Source: a virus | Direction: 5' to 3' (one strand) | IMG/VR virus record: IMGVR_UViG_3300022921_001805 | Span: 1 to 43,713 of that record | DNA: 43,713 nucleotides | Part shown: piece by piece, positions 32,381 through 39,768 of the stretch | How the letters are laid out: each line of letters opens with the position of its first letter | Numbering within the stretch: position 1 is the stretch's first letter | The notes under the pieces: generated by a model | Told to the model about the DNA's origin: nothing | Seen by the model: only the letters and a program-made list of their open reading frames with translations | Database searches by the model: none | Translations under genes and position numbers: made by a program

Positions 32381-33876
32381 CTATAAATTCCTACATTGTT
32401 ATTTGTAACTTCTTCTCTTAACTTCTTATGTGAAAACCCATGAATCTTTTTGAAGTTATCTCCAATGACATGAATCATATTTTTTCTATTATTAAAGTTA
32501 ATATTAGAATCATTCAAAATAATATCTTCAATATATTGTTTGAAGTTAGTTCCTTTTTGGAATGCTCTTTTCTCTTGGTCAAGAATCTCATCAGGTAGTT
32601 TACCTCTGAATGCGTTTGCAAGTGGTAACTTCCATTGGTTTTTATGTGCAAGATACTCATCAGTAAGATTGGTAGTATAATTTAAGAAATCAGTATCAAA
32701 GAAAGGACATCTCAATTCAATAGTACCATAATTCATAAAAATGGTGTTACCTCTGAGTAAGTTACCATAGTGTTGTTTTTCAAATAGATTTTTACGAACA
32801 TCACTCCAATCAGGTTTTTTACTGAACATCCTAAATGTACCATACGAACCATACGATTCATCGGAACCTTCACCACTAAATGCAACTTTGATTCCATCTT
32901 TCGCCATTTCTTCTGCGATAAATGATTGTAAAATACCCACTTCCATTTGAACAGTAGATGGATACTCAATCACACTAATTGATTCCATGAATCGTTGTTT
33001 AATAATTTCTTCATCGCGAGGTACAAATACCTCTACCAATTCTACACCAATTGCATCGGCACATACTCGTGCCTTTTGTAAATCCTTTGATTCTTGGTCA
33101 AATGCGATAGTGTATGCTTTGATATCAGGAATTCGTTGAGCTAATAGATAAGTAATAATCGCTGAATCAATACCTCCACTTAATGAAGTTGCGATTGGTA
33201 CATCAGAAATCAATCTTTTATCAACTGCACTTTCCAACAACTTAAAAGTAGTTTCTCCAACCTCTTCATGTGAAGTTACTTTAGTTGGTTCATTAGAAAA
33301 CTTAAAGTAGAAATCCTTATGTATTGTAAATTCATCAGTTGCTAAATCAATCTCAATTAAAGTGTTCTTAGGAACTATCTTTACATCATTGATACCTTCT
33401 TGTGTTTGGATTGCTTTAATCTCACTAGCAATGATGTATTTGTTGGTGCTGTGGATATAAAGTGGAATCTTACCTACCCAATCACGTGAAAGAGTTAGTT
33501 TATCCCCATCATAGATTACAAAAGAGAACATTCCGTTTAATCGTTGTAATTCACCTTCTTTATATAAGAATAAGATAATTTCTGAATCTGAATTAGATTT
33601 GAATTCATATCCTCGGTCTTCATACTCTTTTCGAAGTTCGGGATAATTCCAAATCTCACCATTAACCACTAACCAAATTCCATCGTACTCCATAGGTTGA
33701 TTACCTGATTTGGATAAATCATTAATGGAAAGACGATTGTGTCCTAAAACTATCTTTTTATCGTGTACCTGAAATTCATTAATACCTCGATAATCCTTAC
33801 CACGATGCTCAATTGCATCTAACATCACATTTACATCTGATGTATTATAACCTATGGTTGCAACGATGCCACACAT
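32371..33876 (-). CDS. asnB: Asparagine synthase-like glutamine amidotransferase
   Basis: A 501-residue two-domain enzyme. The glutaminase domain begins MCGIVATIGY with the N-terminal nucleophile C2, then GHNRLSI (45-51) and NGEIWNY (72-78), the residues that bind glutamine. The synthetase domain has the PP-loop SLSGGIDSA at 231-239, which activates the carboxylate with ATP, and FSGEGSDESYGSY further on. AsnB uses ammonia from glutamine to make an amide, classically asparagine, but the family also amidates other acids. The length is below typical bacterial AsnB (550-630). It sits between a TS-fold enzyme (one-base gap) and a PLP enzyme (overlap), an unusual setting for plain asparagine synthesis. 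Confidence 0.88.
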   Translation of the reverse strand: MCGIVATIGYNTSDVNVMLDAIEHRGKDYRGINEFQVHDKKIVLGHNRLSINDLSKSGNQPMEYDGIWLVVNGEIWNYPELRKEYEDRGYEFKSNSDSEIILFLYKEGELQRLNGMFSFVIYDGDKLTLSRDWVGKIPLYIHSTNKYIIASEIKAIQTQEGINDVKIVPKNTLIEIDLATDEFTIHKDFYFKFSNEPTKVTSHEEVGETTFKLLESAVDKRLISDVPIATSLSGGIDSAIITYLLAQRIPDIKAYTIAFDQESKDLQKARVCADAIGVELVEVFVPRDEEIIKQRFMESISVIEYPSTVQMEVGILQSFIAEEMAKDGIKVAFSGEGSDESYGSYGTFRMFSKKPDWSDVRKNLFEKQHYGNLLRGNTIFMNYGTIELRCPFFDTDFLNYTTNLTDEYLAHKNQWKLPLANAFRGKLPDEILDQEKRAFQKGTNFKQYIEDIILNDSNINFNNRKNMIHVIGDNFKKIHGFSHKKLREEVTNNNVGIYRWI

Positions 33877-33877
33877 A

Positions 33878-34576
33878 TTATTTGTTTAAGATTTCTAATA
33901 ACTTGATTGTTTTCTTTTTCTCATCATTCATATCACCAATATGACACGAACAAGCAAGTACACTTACTTTACCCAATTCTAATCCACTTTGTTCTGATAA
34001 GAAGTGTCCCATTTCTACCAATGCTGTATAATCTGCATATCCCGATTTCGATACTCGGTTAGAACGAATGATTGAAGTAAGGTACAATTTACCATTACGA
34101 GGTTTCAAATCAATTGCAATCATACAAGGTTGTGAATATGGATTTCGTGCATCTTTAGTAGGGTCAAAGATAATCAATTCACATCTTTTAACTGCTTTAC
34201 CCGTTGAAAGGATTTTAATCACATTCTCTACTTGATTAAATTCACCTCTCCAACTTACCATTCTACCCCAATAAGATTGATGGTAGTGGTCTTTAATAAA
34301 CTTATAATCTAAACCTTCTTCTGCTTCAAAGAAAGGATTATCTGATACCTTTGGTTCGGGTTTTAGAAAGGTTACTGTCTTAGCATAATCGATTCTATCA
34401 TCACCCATTACTTCTCTGAAGTGTCCATCAAACCAATCATCTGATTTGAATTCGGTGATTTCAGTCATCACATTGAGTTCTTCGGTTAAGTTACCTACTT
34501 TTACTCCATTTTCTAAAAGATGTTTTGATACCTTTACCCAAGCATCACCGGGAGAAGTTGCTTCTATTACTGTCAT
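33878..34576 (-). CDS. Thymidylate-synthase-fold enzyme, possibly dCMP-specific
   Basis: A 232-residue protein of the ThyA/dCMP-hydroxymethylase fold. SPGDAWVKVSKHLLENGVKV is like the N-terminus of short archaeal-type TS. HQSYWGRM (99-106) replaces YGxQWR. NQVENVIKILSTGKAVKRCE (114-133) matches the DQxxxVIxxL...RR segment. The catalytic Cys is C151 in SQPCMIAID. The phosphate-binding Arg/Ser is R171-S172. ACSCHIG (209-215) corresponds to the DAHIY segment. In an ungapped hand alignment from the RS pair, the Asn that reads uracil in thymidylate synthases is Asp here (D182), the change known from dCMP hydroxymethylases. The start uses AAGTTATG. Standard TMP synthesis is therefore not certain. 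Confidence 0.72.
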   Translation of the reverse strand: MTVIEATSPGDAWVKVSKHLLENGVKVGNLTEELNVMTEITEFKSDDWFDGHFREVMGDDRIDYAKTVTFLKPEPKVSDNPFFEAEEGLDYKFIKDHYHQSYWGRMVSWRGEFNQVENVIKILSTGKAVKRCELIIFDPTKDARNPYSQPCMIAIDLKPRNGKLYLTSIIRSNRVSKSGYADYTALVEMGHFLSEQSGLELGKVSVLACSCHIGDMNDEKKKTIKLLEILNK

Positions 34577-34583
34577 AACTTAT

Positions 34584-34784
34584 TTATAAATGTGTCCAAG
34601 TTCTATTCTTAACTATCTCCTCAATGTTCCATTTGGAAACTTTAAAGTTTCTTGCAATTACGTTAGTGGAGAATCCCTGATTATACAATTTTCTAATCTG
34701 TCTAACTTGGTCAGCAGTTAGTTTTGCTCTTGGATGGGATTCACCACGTAACCTATTACTAAAAAACCACAATTTGGAGGTCAT
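34584..34784 (-). CDS. Small helix-turn-helix protein, homing-endonuclease-type DNA-binding module
   Basis: A 66-residue protein: a short N-terminus, then GESHPRAKLTADQVRQIRKL, then GFSTNVIARNFKVSKWNIEEI and NRTWTHL. This G-E-x-H-x-x-A-K-L-T opening plus HTH and closing xTWxH is the pattern of the DNA-binding module found at one end of phage HNH homing endonucleases. No HNH or GIY-YIG catalytic residues are present, so it is either a free-standing DNA-binding protein or the remnant of a mobile endonuclease gene. It sits between thioredoxin and the TS-fold gene, a spot where homing genes often insert in T4-like phages. Confidence 0.7.
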   Translation of the reverse strand: MTSKLWFFSNRLRGESHPRAKLTADQVRQIRKLYNQGFSTNVIARNFKVSKWNIEEIVKNRTWTHL

Positions 34785-34786
34785 GT

Positions 34787-35050
34787 TTACACTAATCCGT
34801 TTAGAATATTTTCGTATGTCATTGAAGATTGTGCTCCTGTTACTTGTTGTACAATTTCTCCATTCTTTTCAATTACTACAAATGGAATCGAACGAACGTT
34901 GTACTGAGAAGCCAATTCTTGCTGTTCATCTACGTTAATATACGAAAATTTAACGGAATTTCCAAAAGTTTCTTCTAATTTTTGGAAAGTTGGTTTTAGC
35001 ATTCTGCAAGGTCCACACCAATCTGCTTCGAATTTTTTAATTTCTACCAT
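34787..35050 (-). CDS. trx: Thioredoxin
   Basis: An 87-residue thioredoxin-fold protein. The active site is W11-C12-G13-P14-C15 in FEADWCGPCRMLKP, the classic WCGPC redox site. VRSIPFVVIEKNGEI carries the cis-proline (IP). It is shorter than host thioredoxins (about 105) because the first strand and helix are missing, as in T4 and other phage forms. It follows nrdA by 17 bases and most likely reduces the C-terminal Cys pair of that enzyme. The start uses AAGTTATG. Confidence 0.9.
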   Translation of the reverse strand: MVEIKKFEADWCGPCRMLKPTFQKLEETFGNSVKFSYINVDEQQELASQYNVRSIPFVVIEKNGEIVQQVTGAQSSMTYENILNGLV

Positions 35051-35067
35051 AACTTTAATTTTAATTT

Positions 35068-36774
35068 TTATCCTTCACATGCTACACACTGTAAATCATT
35101 CAAACCAAGTTTCTTTCTTGCGAATGCTTGTGCTGAATTCATTGAGTGTTGGTAGTAAAGTGTTTTTACACCTAACTTCCATGCATCAATAAGAAGTTTG
35201 TTGATATCTTTAGTTGGCATATCAGGTGATACCATCAAATTCAATGATTGTGATTGGTCAATGTAATCTTGTCTGATTGCCGCTTGATTGATAATAGATG
35301 CTTGGTTAATTTCAGCGAAAGTTCTGAATACTTCTTTTTGTTCATCAGTTAGGAAATCTAAATGTTGAACCGAACCATCGTTTTGTTTGATACTATTCCA
35401 AGTTTCTTTATCATTTCTACCCAACTCTTCAAGTAATCTTTCTAAGATTGGGTTTTTAATTGTTACCTTTAATTTTGCCACATCTTTCACATAACAATTA
35501 GACCAAATTGGTTCGATTGATTGTGATACCTGTCCCAAAATGAATGCTGATGAAGTGGTTGGTGCAATTGCATTAAGAGTAACGTTTCTTCTACCATACC
35601 CTTTCAAGTATTCAGGTTCTCCAAACATCTTAGCAAGTTCTTCCGAGGCCTTGTATGATTTTTGTTGAATAAGTTTGAACACTTCTACGTTTAATCTTGC
35701 AGTTTCTCTTGTATCAAATGGTAATCCTTTTGATTGTAAAAGTGAATGCCACCCCAATACACCTAAACCTAATGCTCTTTGACGTTTAGCAAAGTTGTAT
35801 GCTTTCTCTAAGTAGTAGAATGCTCTTTGACCTTCTCGTGTACCATTATGTCTTAATGAATCAATCTTAGTAACAAATTCCTCGTTTACTGCATCTAAGA
35901 AGTAAGTTAGGGTTTCAACTGCATCAGTATCTTTCCACTCATCATAGTGAAGTAAGTTCATTGATGAAAGTACACATACGAATGATTCATCATCTGAGTT
36001 GTGAAGTGCAATCTCTGAACAAAGGTTTGAGTTGTAGATTTTTGCTCCCTTCTCTTTATATACATCAACCGTGTTTTTATTCATGGTATCATGGAACATA
36101 ATGTAAGGGTAACCAATCTCACCTCTTCTTTGGATTACTTTTGCCCATGCAGCTCTCTTCTCAGTATCACCTGCAATCATTGCTTCCATAAACTCATCAG
36201 TAACAGTTACAGCATGAGTTAAATCTTGAATTGGAAACCCTTCAGTTCCGATTTCTAAGAACTCCATAATATCAGGATGTTCAATTGGTAAGTATGGTGA
36301 GAATCTACCTCTACGAGTTGAACCTTGTGAAATATTATCTACTACTGATTCGAATAATTTCATAAAGTGAACTGAACCTGGTGCATGACCATTATCAGTT
36401 ACGGGTGCACCTCTATGTCTGATATTACCAAAGTAACCAGAAGTACCTCCACCCATTTTACTCATTTCACCAACTTCTGCTTGTGTGAAAAGAATTGATT
36501 CAATATTATCTGAAATGTTTGAACCGAAACATGATACAGGTAAACCTCTCACTTTTCCAAAGTTTGCCCATACAGGTGAAGAAAGGGAGTACCACCCCTT
36601 ACTCATATAATCATAGAACTTATCAGAAAATCCTGCAATACCTAAGATTTTCTCTGCATTATCTGCAATTGCTCTAACTCTTTCTAATGGTTCTTCACCT
36701 TCACTAAGATATCCTCTTTGTAAGAAGGTAATAGATTGGTCATTAATCCAATCAAATGGTTTTCTATCGCTCAT
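35068..36774 (-). CDS. nrdA: Ribonucleotide reductase class I, alpha subunit, without ATP-cone
   Basis: Reduces NDPs to dNDPs, 568 residues. Active-site residues are complete: C82 in GLPVSCFGSN and C267 in FVCVLSSMN form the redox pair. N250-L-C252-S-E254 (NLCSE) is the catalytic triad that holds the thiyl radical. The C-terminal CVACEG (563-568) is the CxxC that is re-reduced by thioredoxin. There is no N-terminal ATP-cone, and the protein begins close to the catalytic barrel. That fits the ATP-cone being carried by the beta subunit encoded just upstream. Twelve bases separate it from nrdB. Confidence 0.93.
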   Translation of the reverse strand: MSDRKPFDWINDQSITFLQRGYLSEGEEPLERVRAIADNAEKILGIAGFSDKFYDYMSKGWYSLSSPVWANFGKVRGLPVSCFGSNISDNIESILFTQAEVGEMSKMGGGTSGYFGNIRHRGAPVTDNGHAPGSVHFMKLFESVVDNISQGSTRRGRFSPYLPIEHPDIMEFLEIGTEGFPIQDLTHAVTVTDEFMEAMIAGDTEKRAAWAKVIQRRGEIGYPYIMFHDTMNKNTVDVYKEKGAKIYNSNLCSEIALHNSDDESFVCVLSSMNLLHYDEWKDTDAVETLTYFLDAVNEEFVTKIDSLRHNGTREGQRAFYYLEKAYNFAKRQRALGLGVLGWHSLLQSKGLPFDTRETARLNVEVFKLIQQKSYKASEELAKMFGEPEYLKGYGRRNVTLNAIAPTTSSAFILGQVSQSIEPIWSNCYVKDVAKLKVTIKNPILERLLEELGRNDKETWNSIKQNDGSVQHLDFLTDEQKEVFRTFAEINQASIINQAAIRQDYIDQSQSLNLMVSPDMPTKDINKLLIDAWKLGVKTLYYQHSMNSAQAFARKKLGLNDLQCVACEG

Positions 36775-36786
36775 AATTGTAACTTT

Positions 36787-38034
36787 TTAAAATAAATCGT
36801 CTGATGTAATCGATTTTTGTTTTTTACTGTAATTGATACTTCTCTTATGGAAGAAATCGGTGTGTTTGGTAGTTAGAATTTCATCATCAAACCACTCAAT
36901 AGTTTCTAAGATTTTTTCATCAGTCTTAAAGATACTCTCGATACCGATTGCCTTTAAAGACCTGTTAAATCTATCTTTAATAAACTCTAAGGTTTGTTCT
37001 TTAGTTAAGAAATCCATATCACCTTTTTCAAAAATCCATTCTACGATTTCTGCTTCTGCATCATATGCATCAATGGTAGCATCAATAATATCTTCTACTA
37101 AATCATCAGTCCACCAATCAGGATTTTCTTTTTTGATTATGTTTACCAAATCAAACCCAAATTCGGCATGGATGTTTTCTTCTTTCGAAGTTGCCTCCAC
37201 AGCATTACTCATACCTTTCAATACATTCTTATGTTTGTTGAAAGCCATGATTACTAAAAATTGAGAGAATAGAGATACGTTTTCCACAAACATTGAGAAT
37301 AGGATTACTGATTCAAAATAATCTTTGTTCTCAACTGAACGGGCAGTATTGATTGATTTTTCTAAGTACTTAATTCTTCTACGAATTGCAGGTACTTCTA
37401 AAAGGTTCTCAAACTCCGAGTTCAATCCCAATACCTGAATTAAGTTAGAGTACGCATCAGCGTGTCTTACTTCTGATTCAGCAAAAGTTGCTCCTACTGC
37501 ACCAACTTCAGGTTTTGGCATTTTCTTGTAGATATCACCCCAAAAGTTTTTAACTGCGATTTCAATTTGTGAAATTGCCAACATAGCACGTTGTACTGCA
37601 CTTTGTTCTTTTTCATTAAGGTGAACTTTGAAATCCTGAACGTCTGAAGTAAAGTTGAATTCAGTATGCACCCAATATGAGTGTCTAATTGCATCAACAT
37701 ACTCTACCAACTCAGGGTATTCGTAAGGTTTTAACGCTACTCGTTTTTTGAAGATGTTAGGTTTGTTTTTTGAGCGATATAGGATATACTCTTTAGCAAC
37801 ATCGTTGAAACCTGCATCCATAAGACGGTTCTCAACTACATCACCAATTTCATCAACACTAACAAGTTTTTGATATTCGTATTTAAATAAACTTTGTTCA
37901 GAACTTCTTGCAATCTTTTCAGCTGCAGATAAATCAACTCTACCTACCCCCTCCATCGATTTTAGGATAGCGTTCTGAATTTTCTCTAAATCAAATAACT
38001 CTTTTTCTCCGCTTCGTTTAGTAACGTATCTCAT
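36787..38034 (-). CDS. nrdB: Ribonucleotide reductase beta subunit with N-terminal ATP-cone
   Basis: A 415-residue radical-generating subunit. Residues 1 to about 90 (RYVTKRSGEKELFDLEKIQN ... YILYRSKN) are an ATP-cone, the allosteric on/off domain normally found on NrdA. The ferritin-like part follows, with E188-x2-H191 and the radical tyrosine Y195 (ESEVRHADAY), and a second ExxH in KEENIHAEFGF. NrdB proteins with an ATP-cone have been studied from the flavobacterium Leeuwenhoekiella blandensis, where dATP drives beta-subunit tetramers. The phage enzyme likely shares this control. The gene begins eight bases after the H1-like gene. Confidence 0.93.
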   Translation of the reverse strand: MRYVTKRSGEKELFDLEKIQNAILKSMEGVGRVDLSAAEKIARSSEQSLFKYEYQKLVSVDEIGDVVENRLMDAGFNDVAKEYILYRSKNKPNIFKKRVALKPYEYPELVEYVDAIRHSYWVHTEFNFTSDVQDFKVHLNEKEQSAVQRAMLAISQIEIAVKNFWGDIYKKMPKPEVGAVGATFAESEVRHADAYSNLIQVLGLNSEFENLLEVPAIRRRIKYLEKSINTARSVENKDYFESVILFSMFVENVSLFSQFLVIMAFNKHKNVLKGMSNAVEATSKEENIHAEFGFDLVNIIKKENPDWWTDDLVEDIIDATIDAYDAEAEIVEWIFEKGDMDFLTKEQTLEFIKDRFNRSLKAIGIESIFKTDEKILETIEWFDDEILTTKHTDFFHKRSINYSKKQKSITSDDLF

Positions 38035-38042
38035 ATGGTCTC

Positions 38043-38213
38043 TTATTTACTCTCTTCGACAGATGCTTTTCTATAATCCGTAACTAATTTTTTAATTTCT
38101 CCGATTGCCTTTCTAGCTCTCGATTTACCAGCCTTTGTGGTTGATTCATGATTCTCTTCAAATTCTGCGAAGAGTTCTTTAATTTGTTCGAAAAGTTCTT
38201 GTGATGTTGCCAT
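38043..38213 (-). CDS. Histone H1-like (Hc1-type) DNA-binding protein
   Basis: A 56-residue protein, MATSQELFEQIKELFAEFEE, then a charged part with KAGKSRARKAIGEIKKL and VTDYRKASVEESK. The basic KxxxxRxRKA helix and the R-K-x-S-x-E-x-S-K ending are the pattern of the short Hc1-like proteins that are common in Bacteroidota. Those bind DNA and are small, lysine-rich and mostly helical. Here it may compact phage DNA or alter host nucleoid structure. It is the first gene of the nrdB-nrdA-trx transcript, just after a hairpin-containing leader. Assignment is by motif recall. Confidence 0.65.
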   Translation of the reverse strand: MATSQELFEQIKELFAEFEENHESTTKAGKSRARKAIGEIKKLVTDYRKASVEESK

Positions 38214-38352
38214 ATTTTTTATTTTTAAAAATTATTAGATTATACCACCTCGTGTTTCGTGTGGTGATTATAACTATTGTATATATTCAAAAAAACTTTG
38301 GTGTTTTTCAAATTTCTTTTATTAAATTTTTGGGTCTGTACATTATTCAATA
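38214..38352 (-). promoter_or_regulatory. AT-rich leader with hairpin and flanking repeat before the RNR genes
   Basis: This roughly 140-base gap between gp41 and the H1-like gene is the longest non-coding stretch of the window. It holds an inverted repeat ACCAC/GTGGT (38244-38248 and 38261-38265) with a 12-base loop. A 7-base direct repeat GATTATA flanks it (38238-38244 and 38266-38272). No TATATTTG/TTTG pair with the usual spacing was found. It may be a terminator for gp41, a leader structure or an operator. Confidence 0.45.
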
Positions 38353-39711
38353 CTAACCCAAATTTTCTACATATTTTTTGTGTAGGAGTTTTCTCTCCAT
38401 CTCTTCTCCATTCTTACTTTCCTTTGTTGCAATGATACCATCTGAGGAGTTACTATTGTAAACTTCCATAATACCCACATTAGTATCCATCTTACATGGG
38501 AAAGTAATTCCATCGGGTCCAAAACGATTCTTCATAATGTGAGCACGAGCAGTGTTGTTAAGTTTATCTTTACTCTTTCTACTCAAACTCATAATGAAAT
38601 CTGCGTTCATTACCTTTGCATATGAATCTGAAATCTTATCTGCCTCGATAACCTCCGAATCAATTGCCGAACGATTAGTTTGTGATGCAGTCCAAACAGG
38701 AATTTCAAGTTCTCCACCCATACCACGAAGTTCAATATAAGTACCACCTTGCTCTTGGTACGTAGAATCAGATTTATTGGTGTATGATAAAAGAAGGTCA
38801 GCATAATCGAGGATAACTACATCGGGTGCATTACCTGCTGCTGTCATCTTCTCGATATGTGCTTGAAGTTTCTTAACCGTAATTCCTTTTGGTGGGAAAT
38901 ACTTGATTTGTAGTTTACCTGGTAACTTACTAATCTTAGTAAAAACTTCTTCTTTTTTATCAATCAACTGATTTGATGGAATCTGAGTAAAGATTGTATC
39001 ATATCGTTGTCCCACATAGTGTTCCGATAATTCGAGTGAGTAGTGAACTACCGTTTTTCCTTGTCTTATTGCTGCTGCACCGAGTGCACAAAGTACCCAT
39101 GTTTTACCAACACCCGATGGTGCAACTACTACACCCAATTCACCTGGTCCTAATCCACCATCCATTACATCGTTAAGTGCATCCCAATCCGTAGGTACCG
39201 TATTACGATTAATAATTTCAGTTCTATCTACATAATCAAGAATGTAATCGTGTCCTAAATCGGAATCGATACCAATCTTCATCGCCTTATCAACTAAATC
39301 CTTAATACTATCATAATTCCCTGCTTTAAGTAAATCAACCGAATCTATGATTGCCTGTTTCAAATTTTGGTTAATACAAAAGTTAGAAAACTCCTGTTTG
39401 ATGTAATCTAAATCTGAAGTTTCTAAGGTGTTGTATGCGGATTTAAGTTGTTCTACAATTCGTTTTTGAAATCCCGTATCATCTAACTCTGATACTTTAA
39501 CCTTAAATACATCTACGGTTGGAATCCTTCTATACTCATTGTAGTAATCTACAATCTCAGATACAATCCATTTATTAACATCTGATTCGAAGAATTTTTG
39601 ATGAATGATTTCATTCAAGTTGTCTAAAATTCTTACATCAGTTAGTAAAGAGGATATAACCTTTGTTTGAAAAGATTGTCCGTATTTTTCTAATGTATCT
39701 TGTCCTTGCAT
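38353..39711 (-). CDS. 41: Replicative DNA helicase (gp41/DnaB-like)
   Basis: A 452-residue RecA-fold hexameric helicase. The N-terminal about 150 residues are helical (primase-contact domain). Walker A is APSGVGKT (197-204), followed by helix WVLCALGAA. SLELSEHYVGQRYD (225-238) contains the catalytic Glu. Walker B is VVILDYADLL (298-307). A later Gln-containing segment WTASQTNRSA (motif H3) is typical of DnaB. It unwinds the lagging-strand side at the fork. No separate primase gene (gp61) is in the window. It has its own promoter (39737-39767). Confidence 0.93.
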   Translation of the reverse strand: MQGQDTLEKYGQSFQTKVISSLLTDVRILDNLNEIIHQKFFESDVNKWIVSEIVDYYNEYRRIPTVDVFKVKVSELDDTGFQKRIVEQLKSAYNTLETSDLDYIKQEFSNFCINQNLKQAIIDSVDLLKAGNYDSIKDLVDKAMKIGIDSDLGHDYILDYVDRTEIINRNTVPTDWDALNDVMDGGLGPGELGVVVAPSGVGKTWVLCALGAAAIRQGKTVVHYSLELSEHYVGQRYDTIFTQIPSNQLIDKKEEVFTKISKLPGKLQIKYFPPKGITVKKLQAHIEKMTAAGNAPDVVILDYADLLLSYTNKSDSTYQEQGGTYIELRGMGGELEIPVWTASQTNRSAIDSEVIEADKISDSYAKVMNADFIMSLSRKSKDKLNNTARAHIMKNRFGPDGITFPCKMDTNVGIMEVYNSNSSDGIIATKESKNGEEMERKLLHKKYVENLG

Positions 39712-39736
39712 CTAAAGTAACCTAAATTTGAGTTCA

Positions 39737-39767
39737 CAAATATACGAAATTTTTGTGAACAATCAAA
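39737..39767 (-). promoter_or_regulatory. Bacteroidota-type promoter for gp41
   Basis: Minus strand TTTG (39764-39767), 19-base spacer, TATATTTG (39737-39744) preceded by TTCG. The -33 box is just past the exonuclease stop. The -7 box ends 25 bases before the ATG at 39711. Confidence 0.82.
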
Positions 39768-39768
39768 A

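Noticed and set aside
36833-37264. 143-codon open frame on the plus strand
   Set aside because: Antisense to nrdB. Ser/Lys/Ile-rich translation of the kind given by reversed AT-rich coding sequence.
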